A DNA stretch of 64,000 bases from assembly GCF_036898095.1 (NCBI RefSeq), contig NC_090767.1, positions 26,765,857-26,829,856 on the forward strand. The letters run 5' to 3'. The stretch comes from Palaemon carinicauda. Taxonomy: Eukaryota > Arthropoda > Malacostraca > Decapoda > Palaemonidae. Made by a program: the position numbers and the translations under genes. Below the pieces are notes generated by a model. It was not told the DNA's origin, did not search any database, and was given only the letters and a program-made list of their open reading frames with translations. Below are positions 45,137 to 59,837 of this stretch, piece after piece; the first letter of the stretch is position 1; every line of letters starts with the position of its first letter.

Positions 45137-45200
45137 TTTCACCGGGCGACACAGGTCTCTCCCCAGAAATAGATTTTTCCTTCATCAAAATCCCTTTTCT
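45137..45200 (+). other. ICR-like sequence of DIRS A2
   Basis: GGCGACACAGGTCTCTCCCC through CCTTCATCAAAATCCCTT is the reverse complement of the outer end 44746-44805, beside the 3' ITR, where a DIRS ICR should be. The half matching the other terminus is weak (TTCTGGTGAAAAG). Confidence 0.65.
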
Positions 45201-45574
45201 GGTGAAAAGTTACAAGAGAATGCCTTCCAAGCTCAAACAAAACAATTAATAAAGGTAAAAGGAAAAAACCCATAAAAACGTGTAAACAGATTTACTAAAT
45301 CAAAATTGGAACAGGGTTCCGCACATCTTAACACTAGGAATATGAAAATATAACTGTAAACACGTGAAAGTATGCTTGAAAAATATTATATACACTGTAT
45401 AAAAAAACAAAAGTTAACAAAAGGATGAACATAATTTAGGAATGACGTTCCAAAAGAGAATGATGCAGGGTAGCTGCATGTGTGCCACCGAGGTTAGAGG
45501 CATCGTGGTGAGAGGGGCAGGTAGAAGGGAGGAGGAGAGGATGATGGACAAAAAATGAAAATTAGGAGGAAATT
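45201..45574 (-). other. 3' noncoding part of DIRS A2
   Basis: AT-rich DNA between the ICR and the recombinase stop. No gene. Confidence 0.5.
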
Positions 45575-46548
45575 TTAATCTGGTGAGATGAGACTCCCAG
45601 CTGCTATAGTACAAAATTTTAGGGCCTGTATGTTTTTTAGATAGTGGCGTTTAAAGACCATAGGAGATTTCCAACCTGTATACTTTTTAAGATCATCAAA
45701 ATTCATGTTCAGGAAATAATTAATTGAAGTGGCTACTGCCCGGATATCGTGTGCATGAGGAAAGGATTCCGGGTTAGCCTGTTTGATGAAGTAAAGTATT
45801 TACTGTCTAATACCTTGAATGGAGATAGTACCTCCCTGCTCTCTAATAAACAAGGGACCGGAGGAACGTGTGGCGGATCTAGCTAAAAAGGCCCTAAGAG
45901 TCACTACTGGACATAGCGAACTATCTTGTGGAAGGGGAATAATCTTCCAAGGGGACCATCTGTTTTGAGGGTCTTCATTTTTAGCTAGGAAACCTCTATC
46001 CAGGGAGAGCAGTACTTCTCCTGATGGGAGGAAATCTAGGTTCTCAGGGTTATGGGAGAGAGCTGCTAATTCTGAAATTCTGGCACCTGAGGCCATGGCT
46101 GTAAGAAATAGGGTTTTTCTAAGTAAAGAAATGTACGAGCAGGATTCATTATTGGTAGTTGATGCCAGTTTCAAAACATCGTTTAGAAACCATGAGACCC
46201 TTTGTGGACGGATAGAAGGTCTAAGCCGAGCACAAGCTTCAGGGATAGATGAAAAATAAGAATCTGCTAAATTAAACTTGAAGCCAACCTGAAAAATATT
46301 TTTCAGGCTGACTTAATCGTAGTGATAGTACTAGCGGCTAGACCTTTTTCGAACAGAGTTCTGAAAAATGAAATGGCCAAATTTGGGGTCATCTGAAGAA
46401 TGTCTGAATTCTTTAAAAAGTCCGCTAATTTCTCAACAGCCGAATCATATTGCCTAAAAGTTGAGTCCTTTTTGTCAGATTCAATGAATAGGACATTGTC
46501 CGGATCGATATTTGCATCTTTATTAGCTGCAAATTTCATGAAGTCCAC
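45575..46548 (-). pseudogene. Tyrosine recombinase of DIRS A2, one frameshift and one stop
   Basis: The N-terminal domain contains KKDSTFRQYDSAVEKLADFL and a helical segment up to TITTIKSA, where the frame changes (about 46308-46312). The catalytic part resumes with catalytic Arg in ASGARISELAAL (about 46068-46100). A TAA follows GIRQ (45800-45802), then the reading continues with HAHDIRAVATS (His/Arg pair, about 45735-45760) and HYLKN (Tyr) and ends AAGSLISPD. All catalytic residues can be found, but not in one frame. Confidence 0.8.
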
Positions 46549-48559
46549 AAAGTTAGGGTTTGGACTATTCTTGAGGAAGCGGACACAGTCTGTGTTTGGA
46601 CTACCTGTGTCAATTTCAGGTGTGGGATCCGTTTGGGACGGAGTTTCAGCTCTAATAGGAGCGGAAACCAGTTGCTTTTGGGCCAGTTGGGTGTTACTAA
46701 CGCTACTGTTCCTTTGAAAGATCGTAGTTTGTGTAATACCTTCATCAGAAGATTTACTGGAGGGAACAGATAAATCTTCTGCCAGAGGTTCCAGTCTAGA
46801 GTTAATGCGTCCATGGCAAAGGCCTGAGGGTCCAGGTTGGGGCTATGTAGCAAGGGAGTTTGTGATTGAAGCTTGTCACAAACAGGTCTACCTGGAGATC
46901 CGGCACTAGTCTGGATATCCACCGGAACGAATTCATGTCTAGGGACTATTCCGATTCTAGTGGTGTGGTTCTGGATAAGGCATCCGCTATAAAATTTTTT
47001 ACTCCTGCCAGGTGCGTAGCTGACAGGAACCAATTTCTTTTTGCTGCCAAGGTGAAAATCATTACTAGAACCTGATTCAGATTGTGAGATTTTGATCCTC
47101 CTCTGTTTATGCAGTGGACTAACACTGAATTGTCTGAGACTATCCTCACTTGACTTGTTTTGTGATGAGACAACCGTTTCAAGGTTAGGAGTACTGCCAT
47201 TGCTTCCAACACATTTATATGAAATTGTTTCATAACGAGGGACCAGGACCCCTGAAACATCTGGTGTTGGGAGTAACCCCCCCAACCACTGAGTGACGCG
47301 TCTGTATGAATCGTCACTTGGGGTGGGGGAAACTGCAGAGGAACTGATTTGGCCAGATTCTTTGGGTCCGACCATGGAAGAAGTCTCTTTATTAGTACAG
47401 AGGGGATCGTTGAGACTTTGTCTCTTAAATGTATTTTTGCTCTCTTCCTCCAAACTCGGTTGATGTCCTTGAGTTTGGCTTTTAGGAGGACGTCTGTTAC
47501 TGAGGCAAATTGTAGTAAGCCGAGGATTCTCTCTAAAGATCGCTTTGTTATCTCTTTGTTTTTGATAAACCGTTTTGTCATTGATGCTATCTCCTTGACT
47601 TTCTTGGAAGGAAGGGATAGTTTGTGATCTATTAGGACCCAACGAATACCCAGCCATTCGAACTGATTTGCTGGGAGTAGCCGGGATTTCTTCAGATTCA
47701 CCTGAAAACCTAGGTTTTGAAGTAACCGGATCACTTTGGATGTTGCTTCGCGACATTCTTGGACTGTATTTGCCCAAATGAGCCAATCGTCCAAGTAGGC
47801 TACCAACATTATTCCTTGGTTCCTGAGTTGTTGCAATATTGTCTCCCCCAATATCCTGAGAGCAATGCTGAGGCCGAAGGGCATCACTTTGAATGCGTAG
47901 GATTTCCTGCCTAGCCGGAAGCCTAGGTAGGGAGAGAAGTTTCTCGCTACTGGAACATGATAGTAGGCGTCGGTAAGATCTATAGAGGTGGTGACGGCCC
48001 CACGGGGAAGTAAGGTCCGTACCTGAGAGACAGTCAGCATACTTAACCTGTCGCAAAGAATGTAGGAATTCAGTTTGGACAGGTCCAGAATTACTCTTAG
48101 TGTGGAAGAATTCTTCTTTGGGACAGTAAACAGACGTCCCTGAAATTTTAGTTTTCTTACTCTCTTTATAGCATTTTTCTGTAGGAGATCTTTGGTGTAT
48201 TCTTGCAGAACTGGGGTGGGAGTCTGAAAGAAGTTCACTGGCAGAGGTGGAGACCCCTTTTTCCACTTCCAGCCCAGACCTTTGGAAACAATGCTGTGCG
48301 CCCAAGGGCTGAAGGTCCATTGGTCTCGAAACCGGTACAATCTCCCTCCTACCCGGTCCGTCTCACTGGTTGTGGGTTGGTTTGAACCCTCTACCTCCTG
48401 TTGTGCCTCTGGATCTAGCACCGCCGCGCTGGCGGGACTGGCCTCGAGCCCTGTTACCGTCGGACTGTTTAGGGTATCCTCGAAAGGCCCTGGTAGACTC
48501 GTAAGCCGGATTGAAGGCTGGGGAGGACATCCACGTTGCAGTGGAGGATGATTGTCCAC
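46549..48559 (-). pseudogene. RT-RNase H of DIRS A2
   Basis: A 537-codon frame (46946-48559) holds RT and RNase H: LRVILDLSKLN, SIDLTDAYYHVPV (motif A), MPFGLSIALRI (motif B, with about three residues missing after it compared with A1), AYLDDWLIWA (catalytic box), HTDASLSGWGG, NVLEAMAVL, VSDNSVLV and ADALSRTTP. A TAG directly after LESE (46943-46945) ends the frame where A1 reads on. The post-RNase H block continues in another frame (LDWNLWQKIYLFPPVNLLMK) down to about 46549. Confidence 0.82.
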
Positions 48560-49019
48560 CTTGAGGTGCGGGGACGATCATAAACTGTTGGGGCGGAGCT
48601 GCTCTCGACGTTGAGGGAGTTGACGTCTGGACTAGAGGGATACGTTGTTGACCACGAGCAGCTTTGTAAGAGGTAAAGAATTAGTTTCTTCTTAGGGTTT
48701 TGGTGCTTCATCGCCGGGTCCAATTTACGCTTAGAAGATAGACCCCAGCGCACCCGGAGGTTCTGATTAGCTCTGGCGGCCTCTTGAAGCACCTTGTCCA
48801 CTTCTTCCTGAGGGAAAAAGTTTGTACCCCAACAGGAAGCCCTAATCAGTCTGTTAGGTTCGTGCCTAATAGACGCTTCTGCCAGGACATATTTCCTGTA
48901 GTTTTTCCTTGCTGAAGAGAAATCATGGAGGTCCAGTTGAAAGGACTGTAACAGACTTTTCGCCAATACTTTGAAGATCTGTTCCTCTTTGTATATGGAA
49001 GCCACCAACTCTAATGATG
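48370..49019 (-). pseudogene. Gag of DIRS A2, C-terminal half (cut by piggyBac)
   Basis: Starts at the TTAA where the transposon sits and continues the gag reading from 59838. Contains LAEASIRHEPNRLIRASCWG, matching FAGATVKHEPRRLISSNIWG of A1, then the SKRK basic region. A frame change near 48650 is followed by a Ser/Gly/Arg-rich tail that overlaps the RT frame start. Confidence 0.72.
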
Positions 49020-49023
49020 TTAA
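49020..49023. repeat. TTAA target site, left
   Basis: TTAA directly before the left TIR; the second copy is at 59834-59837. TTAA duplication is the hallmark of piggyBac. Confidence 0.93.
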
Positions 49024-49040
49024 CCCTGGATAGGTACGGT
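49024..49040 (+). repeat. Left TIR of piggyBac
   Basis: CCCTGGATAGGTACGGT. It is followed by a GGGTCG-TACG-CGACCC hairpin (49042-49057) that the right end lacks. Confidence 0.93.
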
Positions 49041-49299
49041 GGGTCGTACGCGACCCCGAGCGTCAAAACAAAAGAGGTTTTTATCACGTGACTCACCCCC
49101 GTGATGGAATTTGTGGGTGATCGACCTGCAGTCGGTCACTTGCCCACACGCTCTGGTAGTGTACAGACGTGCTTCGCTCTAGCTCTCCTCCTTCCCAGAT
49201 TTCTGAGACACGTCGGGGTCGTTCGCGTCCAAGTTTACCCTTCTAAGGTAAGTTGCATATTTATCAAAGTTATTACGTATTATGAAATTGTCGTAGAAT
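49041..49299 (+). other. 5' subterminal region of piggyBac
   Basis: No coding frame. Contains TCGGGGTCGTTCGCGTCC at 49216-49233, the same strand and sequence as near the right end, and a GTAAGT-type donor (AAGGTAAGTTGC, about 49238-49249) that could be the 5' splice site of a leader intron spanning the satellite. Confidence 0.5.
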
Positions 49300-50923
49300 G
49301 GTGCAACTTGTAAAGGTTATCGGATGTGGAAATTCTTGGTGGATGATTTACCTACCACGTGCATGATTTTTTTTTTAGTTGAAATGCCGTTCATCACCAC
49401 GAGGACCATTTTACCGCGAGTGCCCCTTTTTCAGTTTTTTGCATTTTTTGGCCAAGTCATTTTTCCGTAAGAAATTGCCAAATAGTGTCGCAAAACTTTT
49501 GCTTTTTCAGTGTTGGAAAGTGTGTATAGATGATCTGGCTACCCATGCGTGACTTTGTTTTTGTCAGGTACGCCGTAGATCTTGGTATGTGGGGCATTTA
49601 ACTGCGGTTGCCTATTTCTGTTTTTTTTCAATATTTGTAAAAATTTACTGCAGCGTAAGGAATTGCCGTATAGTATTGATTTTTTTTCATGTTTATTTGT
49701 TCGAAAGTGTGCCTTGATGGTTGGGCTAACACGTGCATGTGTTTTTTTTCATCTGAGATGCCGTATATTAGAATGTTGGCCATTTTTCCGCGAGTGCCCC
49801 TTTTTCAGTTTTTTTCATTTCTTGGCTAAGTCATTTTTCCGTGAGAAATTAGCAAATAGTATCGCAAAACTTTTATTTTTATAGCATTGGAAAGTGTGTA
49901 TAGATGATCTGGCTACCCATCGGTGACTTTGTTTTTGTCATATACGCCGTAGACATTGGTATGTGGGGTATTTAACTGCGGTTGCCAATTTCTGTTTTTT
50001 TTTCAATATTTGTAAAAATTTACTGCAGCGTAAGGAATTGCCGTATAGTATTGATTTTTTTTCATGTTTATTTGTTCGAAAGTGTGCCTTGATGGTTGGG
50101 CTAACACGTGCATGTGTTTTTTTTCATCTGAGATGCCGTATATTAGAATGTTGGCCATTTTTCCGCGAGTGCCCCTTTTTCAGTTTTTTCATTTCTTGGC
50201 TAAGTCATTTTTCCGTGAGAAATTAGCAAATAGTATCGCAAAACTTTTATTTTTATAGCATTGGAAAGTGTGTATAGATGATCTGGCTACCCATCGGTGA
50301 CTGTTTTTGTCAGATACGCCGTAGACATTGGTATGTGGGGTATTTAACTGCGGTTGCCAATTTCTGTTTTTTTCAATATTTGTAAAAATTTACTGCAGCG
50401 TAAGGAATTGCCGTATAGTATTGATTTTTTTCATGTTTATTTGTTCGAAAGTGTGCATTGATGGTTGGGCTAACACGTGCATGTGTTTTTTTTTATCTGA
50501 GATGCCGTATATTAGAATGTTGGCCATTTTTTCGCGAGTGCCCCTTTTTATTTGCTTTGCATTTTTTTGCTTAGTCATGTTACCGTAATGAATTGGCAAG
50601 TTTTGTCGTAAAACTTGTATTTTTATTGTGTTGGAAAGTGTTTCTAGATGATCTGGCTACCCATGCCTATCTTTTTTTTTAGCCAGATATGGCGTATATT
50701 TATAAGTATGTGTTCGATTTTCCTGTGTTTGCTATTTTTTCTTTTTTTCCCATTTCTTTCGGAATTACTACGTACTAAGTAACTATCACAGAGTAATGAT
50801 TCATTTAGATGTTTATTTGTCGAAAAATGTGCCTTGATGGTTTTCCTAGCACGTGGCTGAATTTTTTGTTTTCTGAAGGGATCACCATTAGCACGTTGCT
50901 ATTTTTCATAGAGTGCCCTTTTT

Positions 50924-51021
50924 ATAATAATCTTTATTGGACAAAAAAATATTTACATTCAAAGATTTACAAAAAGAAAAAAAGACTCAGTCCAAGCCCA
51001 TGGGGAGCAGAGCTCTTCGGG
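50924..51021. repeat. 98-bp insert in the satellite (copy 1)
   Basis: TATAATAATCTTTATTGGAC through GCAGAGCTCTTCGGGTTA interrupts a monomer after GAGTGCCCTTTT. The identical insert recurs at 53064-53162, so it entered before the 2.14-kb duplication. Origin unknown; possibly a fragment of a retroelement 3' end. Confidence 0.75.
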
Positions 51022-52685
51022 TTATTTGTTTTGCATTTTTTTGCTTAGTCATGTTACCGTAATGAATTGGCAAGTTTTGTCGTAAAACTTATATTTTTAT
51101 TGTGTTGGAAAGTGTTTCTAGATGATCTGGCTACCCATGCCTATCTTTTTTTTTAGCCAGATATGGCGTATATTTATAAGTATGTGTTCGATTTTCCTGT
51201 GTTTGCTATTTTTTCGTTTTTTCCCATTTCTTTCGGAATTACTACGTACTAAGTAACTATCACAGAGTAATGATTCATTTAGATGTTTATTTGTCGGAAA
51301 ATGTGCCTTGATGGTTTTCCTAGCACGTGGCTGAATTTTTTGTTTTCTGAAGGGATCACCATTAGCACGTTGCTATTTTTCATAGAGTGTCCCTTTTTCA
51401 GTTTTTTTCATTTCTTGGCTAAGTCATTTTTCCGTGAGAAATTATCAAATAGTATCGAAAAACTTTCATTTTTATAGCATTGGAAAGTGTGTATAGATGA
51501 TCTGGCTACCCATGCGTGACCTTGTTATTGTCAGGTACGCCGTAGATGCTATCGGCGTGTGGCGTGTTTTCCTGCGGTTGCCAATTTCTGTTTTTTCCAA
51601 TATTTGTAAAAATTTACTACGGCGTACGGAATTGCCATATTGTATTGATTTTTTTTTTTCATGTGTATTTGTTACAAAGTGTGCCTTGATGGTTGGGCTA
51701 ACACGTGCATTTCTTTTTTTTTTATCTGAGATGCCCTATATTAGAATGTTGGCCATTTTTTTGCGAGTTCCCCTTTTTATTTGTTTTGCATTTTTTGGCT
51801 TAGTCATGTTACCGTAAGGAATTCGCAAGGTTTGTCGTAAAACTTGTATTTTTATTGTGTTGGAAAGTGTTTCTAGATGATCTGGCTACCCATGCCTATC
51901 TTCTTTTTTAGCCAGATATGGCGTATATATATAAGTATGTGATCGATTTTCCTGTGTTTGCTATTTTTTCGTTTTTTCCCATTTCTTTCGGAATTACTAC
52001 GTACTAAGTAACTATCACAGAGTAATGATTCATTTAGATGTTTATTTGTCGGAAAATGTGCCTTGATGGTTTTCCTAGCACGTGGCTGAATTTTTTGTTT
52101 TCTGAAGGGATCACCATTAGCACGTTGCTATTTTTCATAGAGTGTCCCTTTTTCAGTTTTTTTCATTTTTTGGCTAAGTCATTTTTCCGTGAGAAATTAG
52201 CAAATAGTATCGAAAAACTTTCATTTTTATAGCATTGGAAAGTGTGTATAGATGATCTGGCTACCCATGCATGACCTTGTTATTGTCAGGTACGCCGTAG
52301 ATGCTATCGGCGTGTGGCGTGTTTTCCTGCGGTTGCCAATTTCTGTTTTTTTTCAATATTTGTAAAAATTTACTACGGCGTACGGAATTGCCATATAGTA
52401 TTGATTTTTTTTTTCATGTGTATTTGTTACAAAGTGTGCCTTGATGGTTGGGCTAACACGTGCATTTCTTTTTTTTTTATCTGAGATGCCGTATATTAGA
52501 ATGTTGGCCATTTTTTCACGAGTTCCCCTTTTTATTTGTTTTGCATTTTTTGGCTTAGTCATGTTACTGTAAGCAATTGGCAAGTTTTGTCGTAAAACTT
52601 ATATTTTTATAGTGTTGGAAAGTGTTCCTAGATGATCTGGCTACCCATGCCTATCTTTTTTTTTTTAGCCAGATATGGCGTATAT

Positions 52686-52845
52686 ATTTGTTACTGTTTT
52701 TAGAATGATATATTGTTAATTTATTCTCATCATTAATTTATTTCCTTATTTCCTTTCCTCACTAGGCTATTTTTCCCTGTTGGAGCCCTTACTTGGAGCA
52801 TCTTGCTTTTCCAACTAGGCTTGAAGCTTGGCTAATAATAATATA
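52686..52845 (+). repeat. Retroposon-like tail in the satellite (copy 1 of 3)
   Basis: TTTGTTACTGTTTTTAGAAT ... TTCCCTGTTGGAGCCCTTAC ... GGCTAATAATAATATAGG. The TAA repeats at the end suggest a SINE or LINE 3' tail. Copies at 54824-54983 and 55354-55513 are near identical and sit at the junctions of the higher-order units. Confidence 0.7.
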
Positions 52846-53063
52846 GGTATGTGTTCGATTTTCCTGTGTTTGCCATTTTTTGTTTTTTTCCCATTTCTTT
52901 CGGAATTACTACGTACTAAGTAACTATCACAGAGTAATGATTCATTTAGATGTTTATTTGTCGAAAAATGTGCCTTGATGGTTTTCCTAGCACGTGGCTG
53001 AATTTTTTGTTTTCTGAAGGGATCACCATTAGCACGTTGCTATTTTTCATAGAGTGCCCTTTT

Positions 53064-53162
53064 TATAATAATCTTTATTGGACAAAAAAATATTTACATT
53101 CAAAGATTTACAAAAAGAAAAAAAGACTCAGTCCAAGCCCATGGGGAGCAGAGCTCTTCGGG
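53064..53162. repeat. 98-bp insert in the satellite (copy 2)
   Basis: Same as 50924-51021, 2,140 bp downstream. Confidence 0.75.
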
Positions 53163-54823
53163 TTATTTGTTTTGCATTTTTTTGCTTAGTCATGTTACCG
53201 TAATGAATTGGCAAGTTTTGTCGTAAAACTTATATTTTTATTGTGTTGGAAAGTGTTTCTAGATGATCTGGCTACCCATGCCTATCTTTTTTTTTAGCCA
53301 GATATGGCGTATATTTATAAGTATGTGTTCGATTTTCCTGTGTTTGCTATTTTTTCGTTTTTTCCCATTTCTTTCGGAATTACTACGTACTAAGTAACTA
53401 TCACAGAGTAATGATTCATTTAGATGTTTATTTGTCGGAAAATGTGCCTTGATGGTTTTCCTAGCACGTGGCTGAATTTTTTGTTTTCTGAAGGGATCAC
53501 CATTAGCACGTTGCTATTTTTCATAGAGTGTCCCTTTTTCAGTTTTTTTCATTTCTTGGCTAAGTCATTTTTCCGTGAGAAATTAGCAAATAGTATCGAA
53601 AAACTTTCATTTTTATAGCATTGGAAAGTGTGTATAGATGATCTGGCTACCCATGCGTGACCTTGTTATTGTCAGGTACGCCGTAGATGCTATCGGCGTG
53701 TGGCGTGTTTTCCTGCGGTTGCCAATTTCTGTTTTTTCCAATATTTGTAAAAATTTACTACGGCGTACGGAATTGCCATATAGTATTGATTTTTTTTTTC
53801 ATGTGTATTTGTTACAAAGTGTGCCTTGATGGTTGGGCTAACACGTGCATTTCTTTTTTTTTTATCTGAGATGCCCTATATTAGAATGTTGGCCATTTTT
53901 TTGCGAGTTCCCCTTTTTATTTGTTTTGCATTTTTTGGCTTAGTCATGTTACCGTAAGGAATTCGCAAGTTTTGTCGTAAAACTTGTATTTTTATTGTGT
54001 TGGAAAGTGTTTCTAGATGATCTGGCTACCCATGCCTATCTTCTTTTTTAGCCAGATATGGCGTATATATATAAGTATGTGATCGATTTTCCTGTGTTTG
54101 CTATTTTTTCGTTTTTTCCCATTTCTTTCGGAATTACTACGTACTAAGTAACTATCACAGAGTAATGATTCATTTAGATGTTTATTTGTCGGAAAATGTG
54201 CCTTGATGGTTTTCCTAGCACGTGGCTGAATTTTTTGTTTTCTGAAGGGATCACCATTAGCACGTTGCTATTTTTCATAGAGTGTCCCTTTTTCAGTTTT
54301 TTTCATTTCTTGGCTAAGTCATTTTTCCGTGAGAAATTAGCAAATAGTATCGAAAAACTTTCATTTTTATAGCATTGGAAAGTGTGTATAGATGATCTGG
54401 CTACCCATGCATGACCTTGTTATTGTCAGGTACGCCGTAGATGCTATCGGCGTGTGGCGTGTTTTCCTGCGGTTGCCAATTTCTGTTTTTTTTCAATATT
54501 TGTAAAAATTTACTACGGCGTACGGAATTGCCATATAGTATTGATTTTTTTTTCATGTGTATTTGTTACAAAGTGTGCCTTGATGGTTGGGCTAACACGT
54601 GCATTTCTTTTTTTTTTATCTGAGATGCCGTATATTAGAATGTTGGCCATTTTTTCACGAGTTCCCCTTTTTATTTGTTTTGCATTTTTTGGCTTAGTCA
54701 TGTTACCGTAAGCAATTGGCAAGTTTTGTCGTAAAACTTATATTTTTATAGTGTTGGAAAGTGTTCCTAGATGATCTGGCTACCCATGCCTATCTTTTTT
54801 TTTAGCCAGATATGGCGTATATA

Positions 54824-54983
54824 TTTGTTACTGTTTTTAGAATGATATATTGTTAATTTATTCTCATCATTAATTTATTTCCTTATTTCCTTTCCTCACT
54901 AGGCTATTTTTCCCTGTTGGAGCCCTTACTTGGAGCATCTTGCTTTTCCAACTAGGCTTGAAGCTTGGCTAATAATAATATAG
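54824..54983 (+). repeat. Retroposon-like tail in the satellite (copy 2 of 3)
   Basis: Near-identical to 52686-52845. Confidence 0.7.
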
Positions 54984-55353
54984 GTATGTGTTCGATTTTC
55001 CTGTGTTTGCCATTTTTTGTTTTTTTCCCATTTCTTTCAAAATTACTACGTACTAAGTAACTATCACAGAGTAATGATTCATTTAGATGTTTATTTGTCG
55101 GAAAATGTGCCTTGATGGTTTGCCTAGCACGTGGCTGAGATTTTTGTTTTCTGAAGGGACCACCATTAGCACGTTGCTATTTTTCATAGAGTGCCCTTTT
55201 TTATTTGTTTTGCATTTTTTTGCTTAGTCATGTTACCGTAATGAATTGGCAAGTTTTGTCGTAAAACTTATATTTTTATAGTGTTGGAAAGTGTTTCTAG
55301 ATGATCTGGCTACCCATACCTTTCTTTTTTTTTAGCCAGATATGGCGTATATA

Positions 55354-55513
55354 TTTGTTACTGTTTTTAGAATGATATATTGTTAATTTATTCTCATCAT
55401 TAATTTATTTCCTTATTTCCTTTCCTCACTAGGCTATTTTTCCCTGTTGGCGCCCTTACTTGGAGCATCTTGCTTTTCCAACTAGGCTTGAAGCTTGGCT
55501 AATAATAATATAG
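55354..55513 (+). repeat. Retroposon-like tail in the satellite (copy 3 of 3)
   Basis: As 52686-52845, with GTTGGCGCCC instead of GTTGGAGCCC. Confidence 0.7.
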
Positions 55514-55765
55514 GTATGTGTTCGATTTTCCTGTGTTTGCTATTTTTTCGTTTTTTCCCATTGCTTTCAAAATTACTACGTACTAAGTAACTATCACAGA
55601 GTAATGATTCATTTAGATGTTTATTTGTCGGAAAATGTGCCTTGATGGTTTTCCTAGCACGTGGCCATGCATGACATTGTTTTTTGCCTCAGATATATTG
55701 GTAGGGGATCCATTTTTCATCGAATGCGTATTTCTAATTTTTTCTCATTCTTTGCAGATATCAAA

Positions 55766-59097
<3,332 letters not shown>

Positions 59098-59816
59098 GTC
59101 AGTGTGGTTGGCGGCCATTTTGTGGACATATCCGAAGCGTAAGTTGCCATATCTATATATATTCTTGTTCCCTATAAAATTTGTGATATTTTGGTATATT
59201 TTTACCTGCATAAAATCATATTATATATTATATATAGGTATTTTTTTACGAAATTTTTAAGTACTCAAAAAATGACCTTTAGATATGGCCCCTGATATAA
59301 ATGTAATTTACAAAATAATGAAGATTTTTTTACATATTTCTATTCTAGGATAACATGTGTTTATTCCATAAAAAAATTAGCCAATTCGGATTTCATTTGG
59401 GTACCTAAAAAAATTCATGAAATTTGGACACATTTTTTGGGCCAAAAAAAGTTACGCTTTTTTTCTCATTTCAGATCTTCACCTCTATGGGTCCGATTTC
59501 ATCCAAAATATAGGAAGATGTGTCCTAGACATTCAAGATTCAATCCCTGAAATTATTTTTGTAAATAGGAGAAAAATTATTTTTTTATGAATTTTTATGT
59601 AAGGTCTTTTTTTCTACTTATTTTTTTAAAATATTTATAATAAATTATTTTTATGCAGATGAGTAGTTTTTATCTTTACAGTAGTTTTAAGCATTCATTG
59701 AAGTTTTTTTTTGGCAAAAGAAAAAAAGAGGTTACTGCAAAAACTGATTTTTCAAGAATTTTTTTTGGCGTCGGGGTCGTTCGCGTCCGAGTATACCCTT
59801 AAAGGGGTGTCCGAGG
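59098..59816 (+). other. 3' region of piggyBac
   Basis: AT-rich with no coding frame; 3' UTR and subterminal sequence. Near the end TCGGGGTCGTTCGCGTCC (59771-59788) repeats the motif at 49216-49233 in the same orientation. Confidence 0.6.
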
Positions 59817-59833
59817 ACCGTACCTATCCAGGG
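59817..59833 (-). repeat. Right TIR of piggyBac
   Basis: ACCGTACCTATCCAGGG, the exact inverted copy of 49024-49040. Confidence 0.93.
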
Positions 59834-59837
59834 TTAA
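59834..59837. repeat. TTAA target site, right
   Basis: Pairs with 49020-49023. Confidence 0.93.

Larger units (their letters stand above)
49300..55660 (+). repeat. Satellite array inside piggyBac, ~187-bp monomers in ~375-bp dimers
   Basis: The landmark GATCTGGCTACCCAT recurs about every 370-380 bp (for example 49908, 50280, 50648, 51499, 51878). Between landmarks a related half-unit occurs with GTGCCTTGATGG and an ATGCCGTATATTAG or ATGGCGTATAT block, giving a ~187-bp monomer. From 50706 on the dimers form a ~2.14-kb higher-order unit (50706-52845 and 52846-54983), followed by a short ~0.53-kb copy. Small frames here (MFICRKMCLDGFPSTW types) recur with the repeat and are not genes. Confidence 0.9.

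Noticed and set aside
50064..54711. Many 60-106 codon frames (MFICRKMCLDG types) as a small-protein family
   Set aside because: They recur with the satellite monomer, have no conserved start context, and differ by frame changes rather than by synonymous changes.
49300..55660. CRISPR-like array
   Set aside because: The repeats are ~187-bp satellite monomers without spacers, in a eukaryotic transposon.
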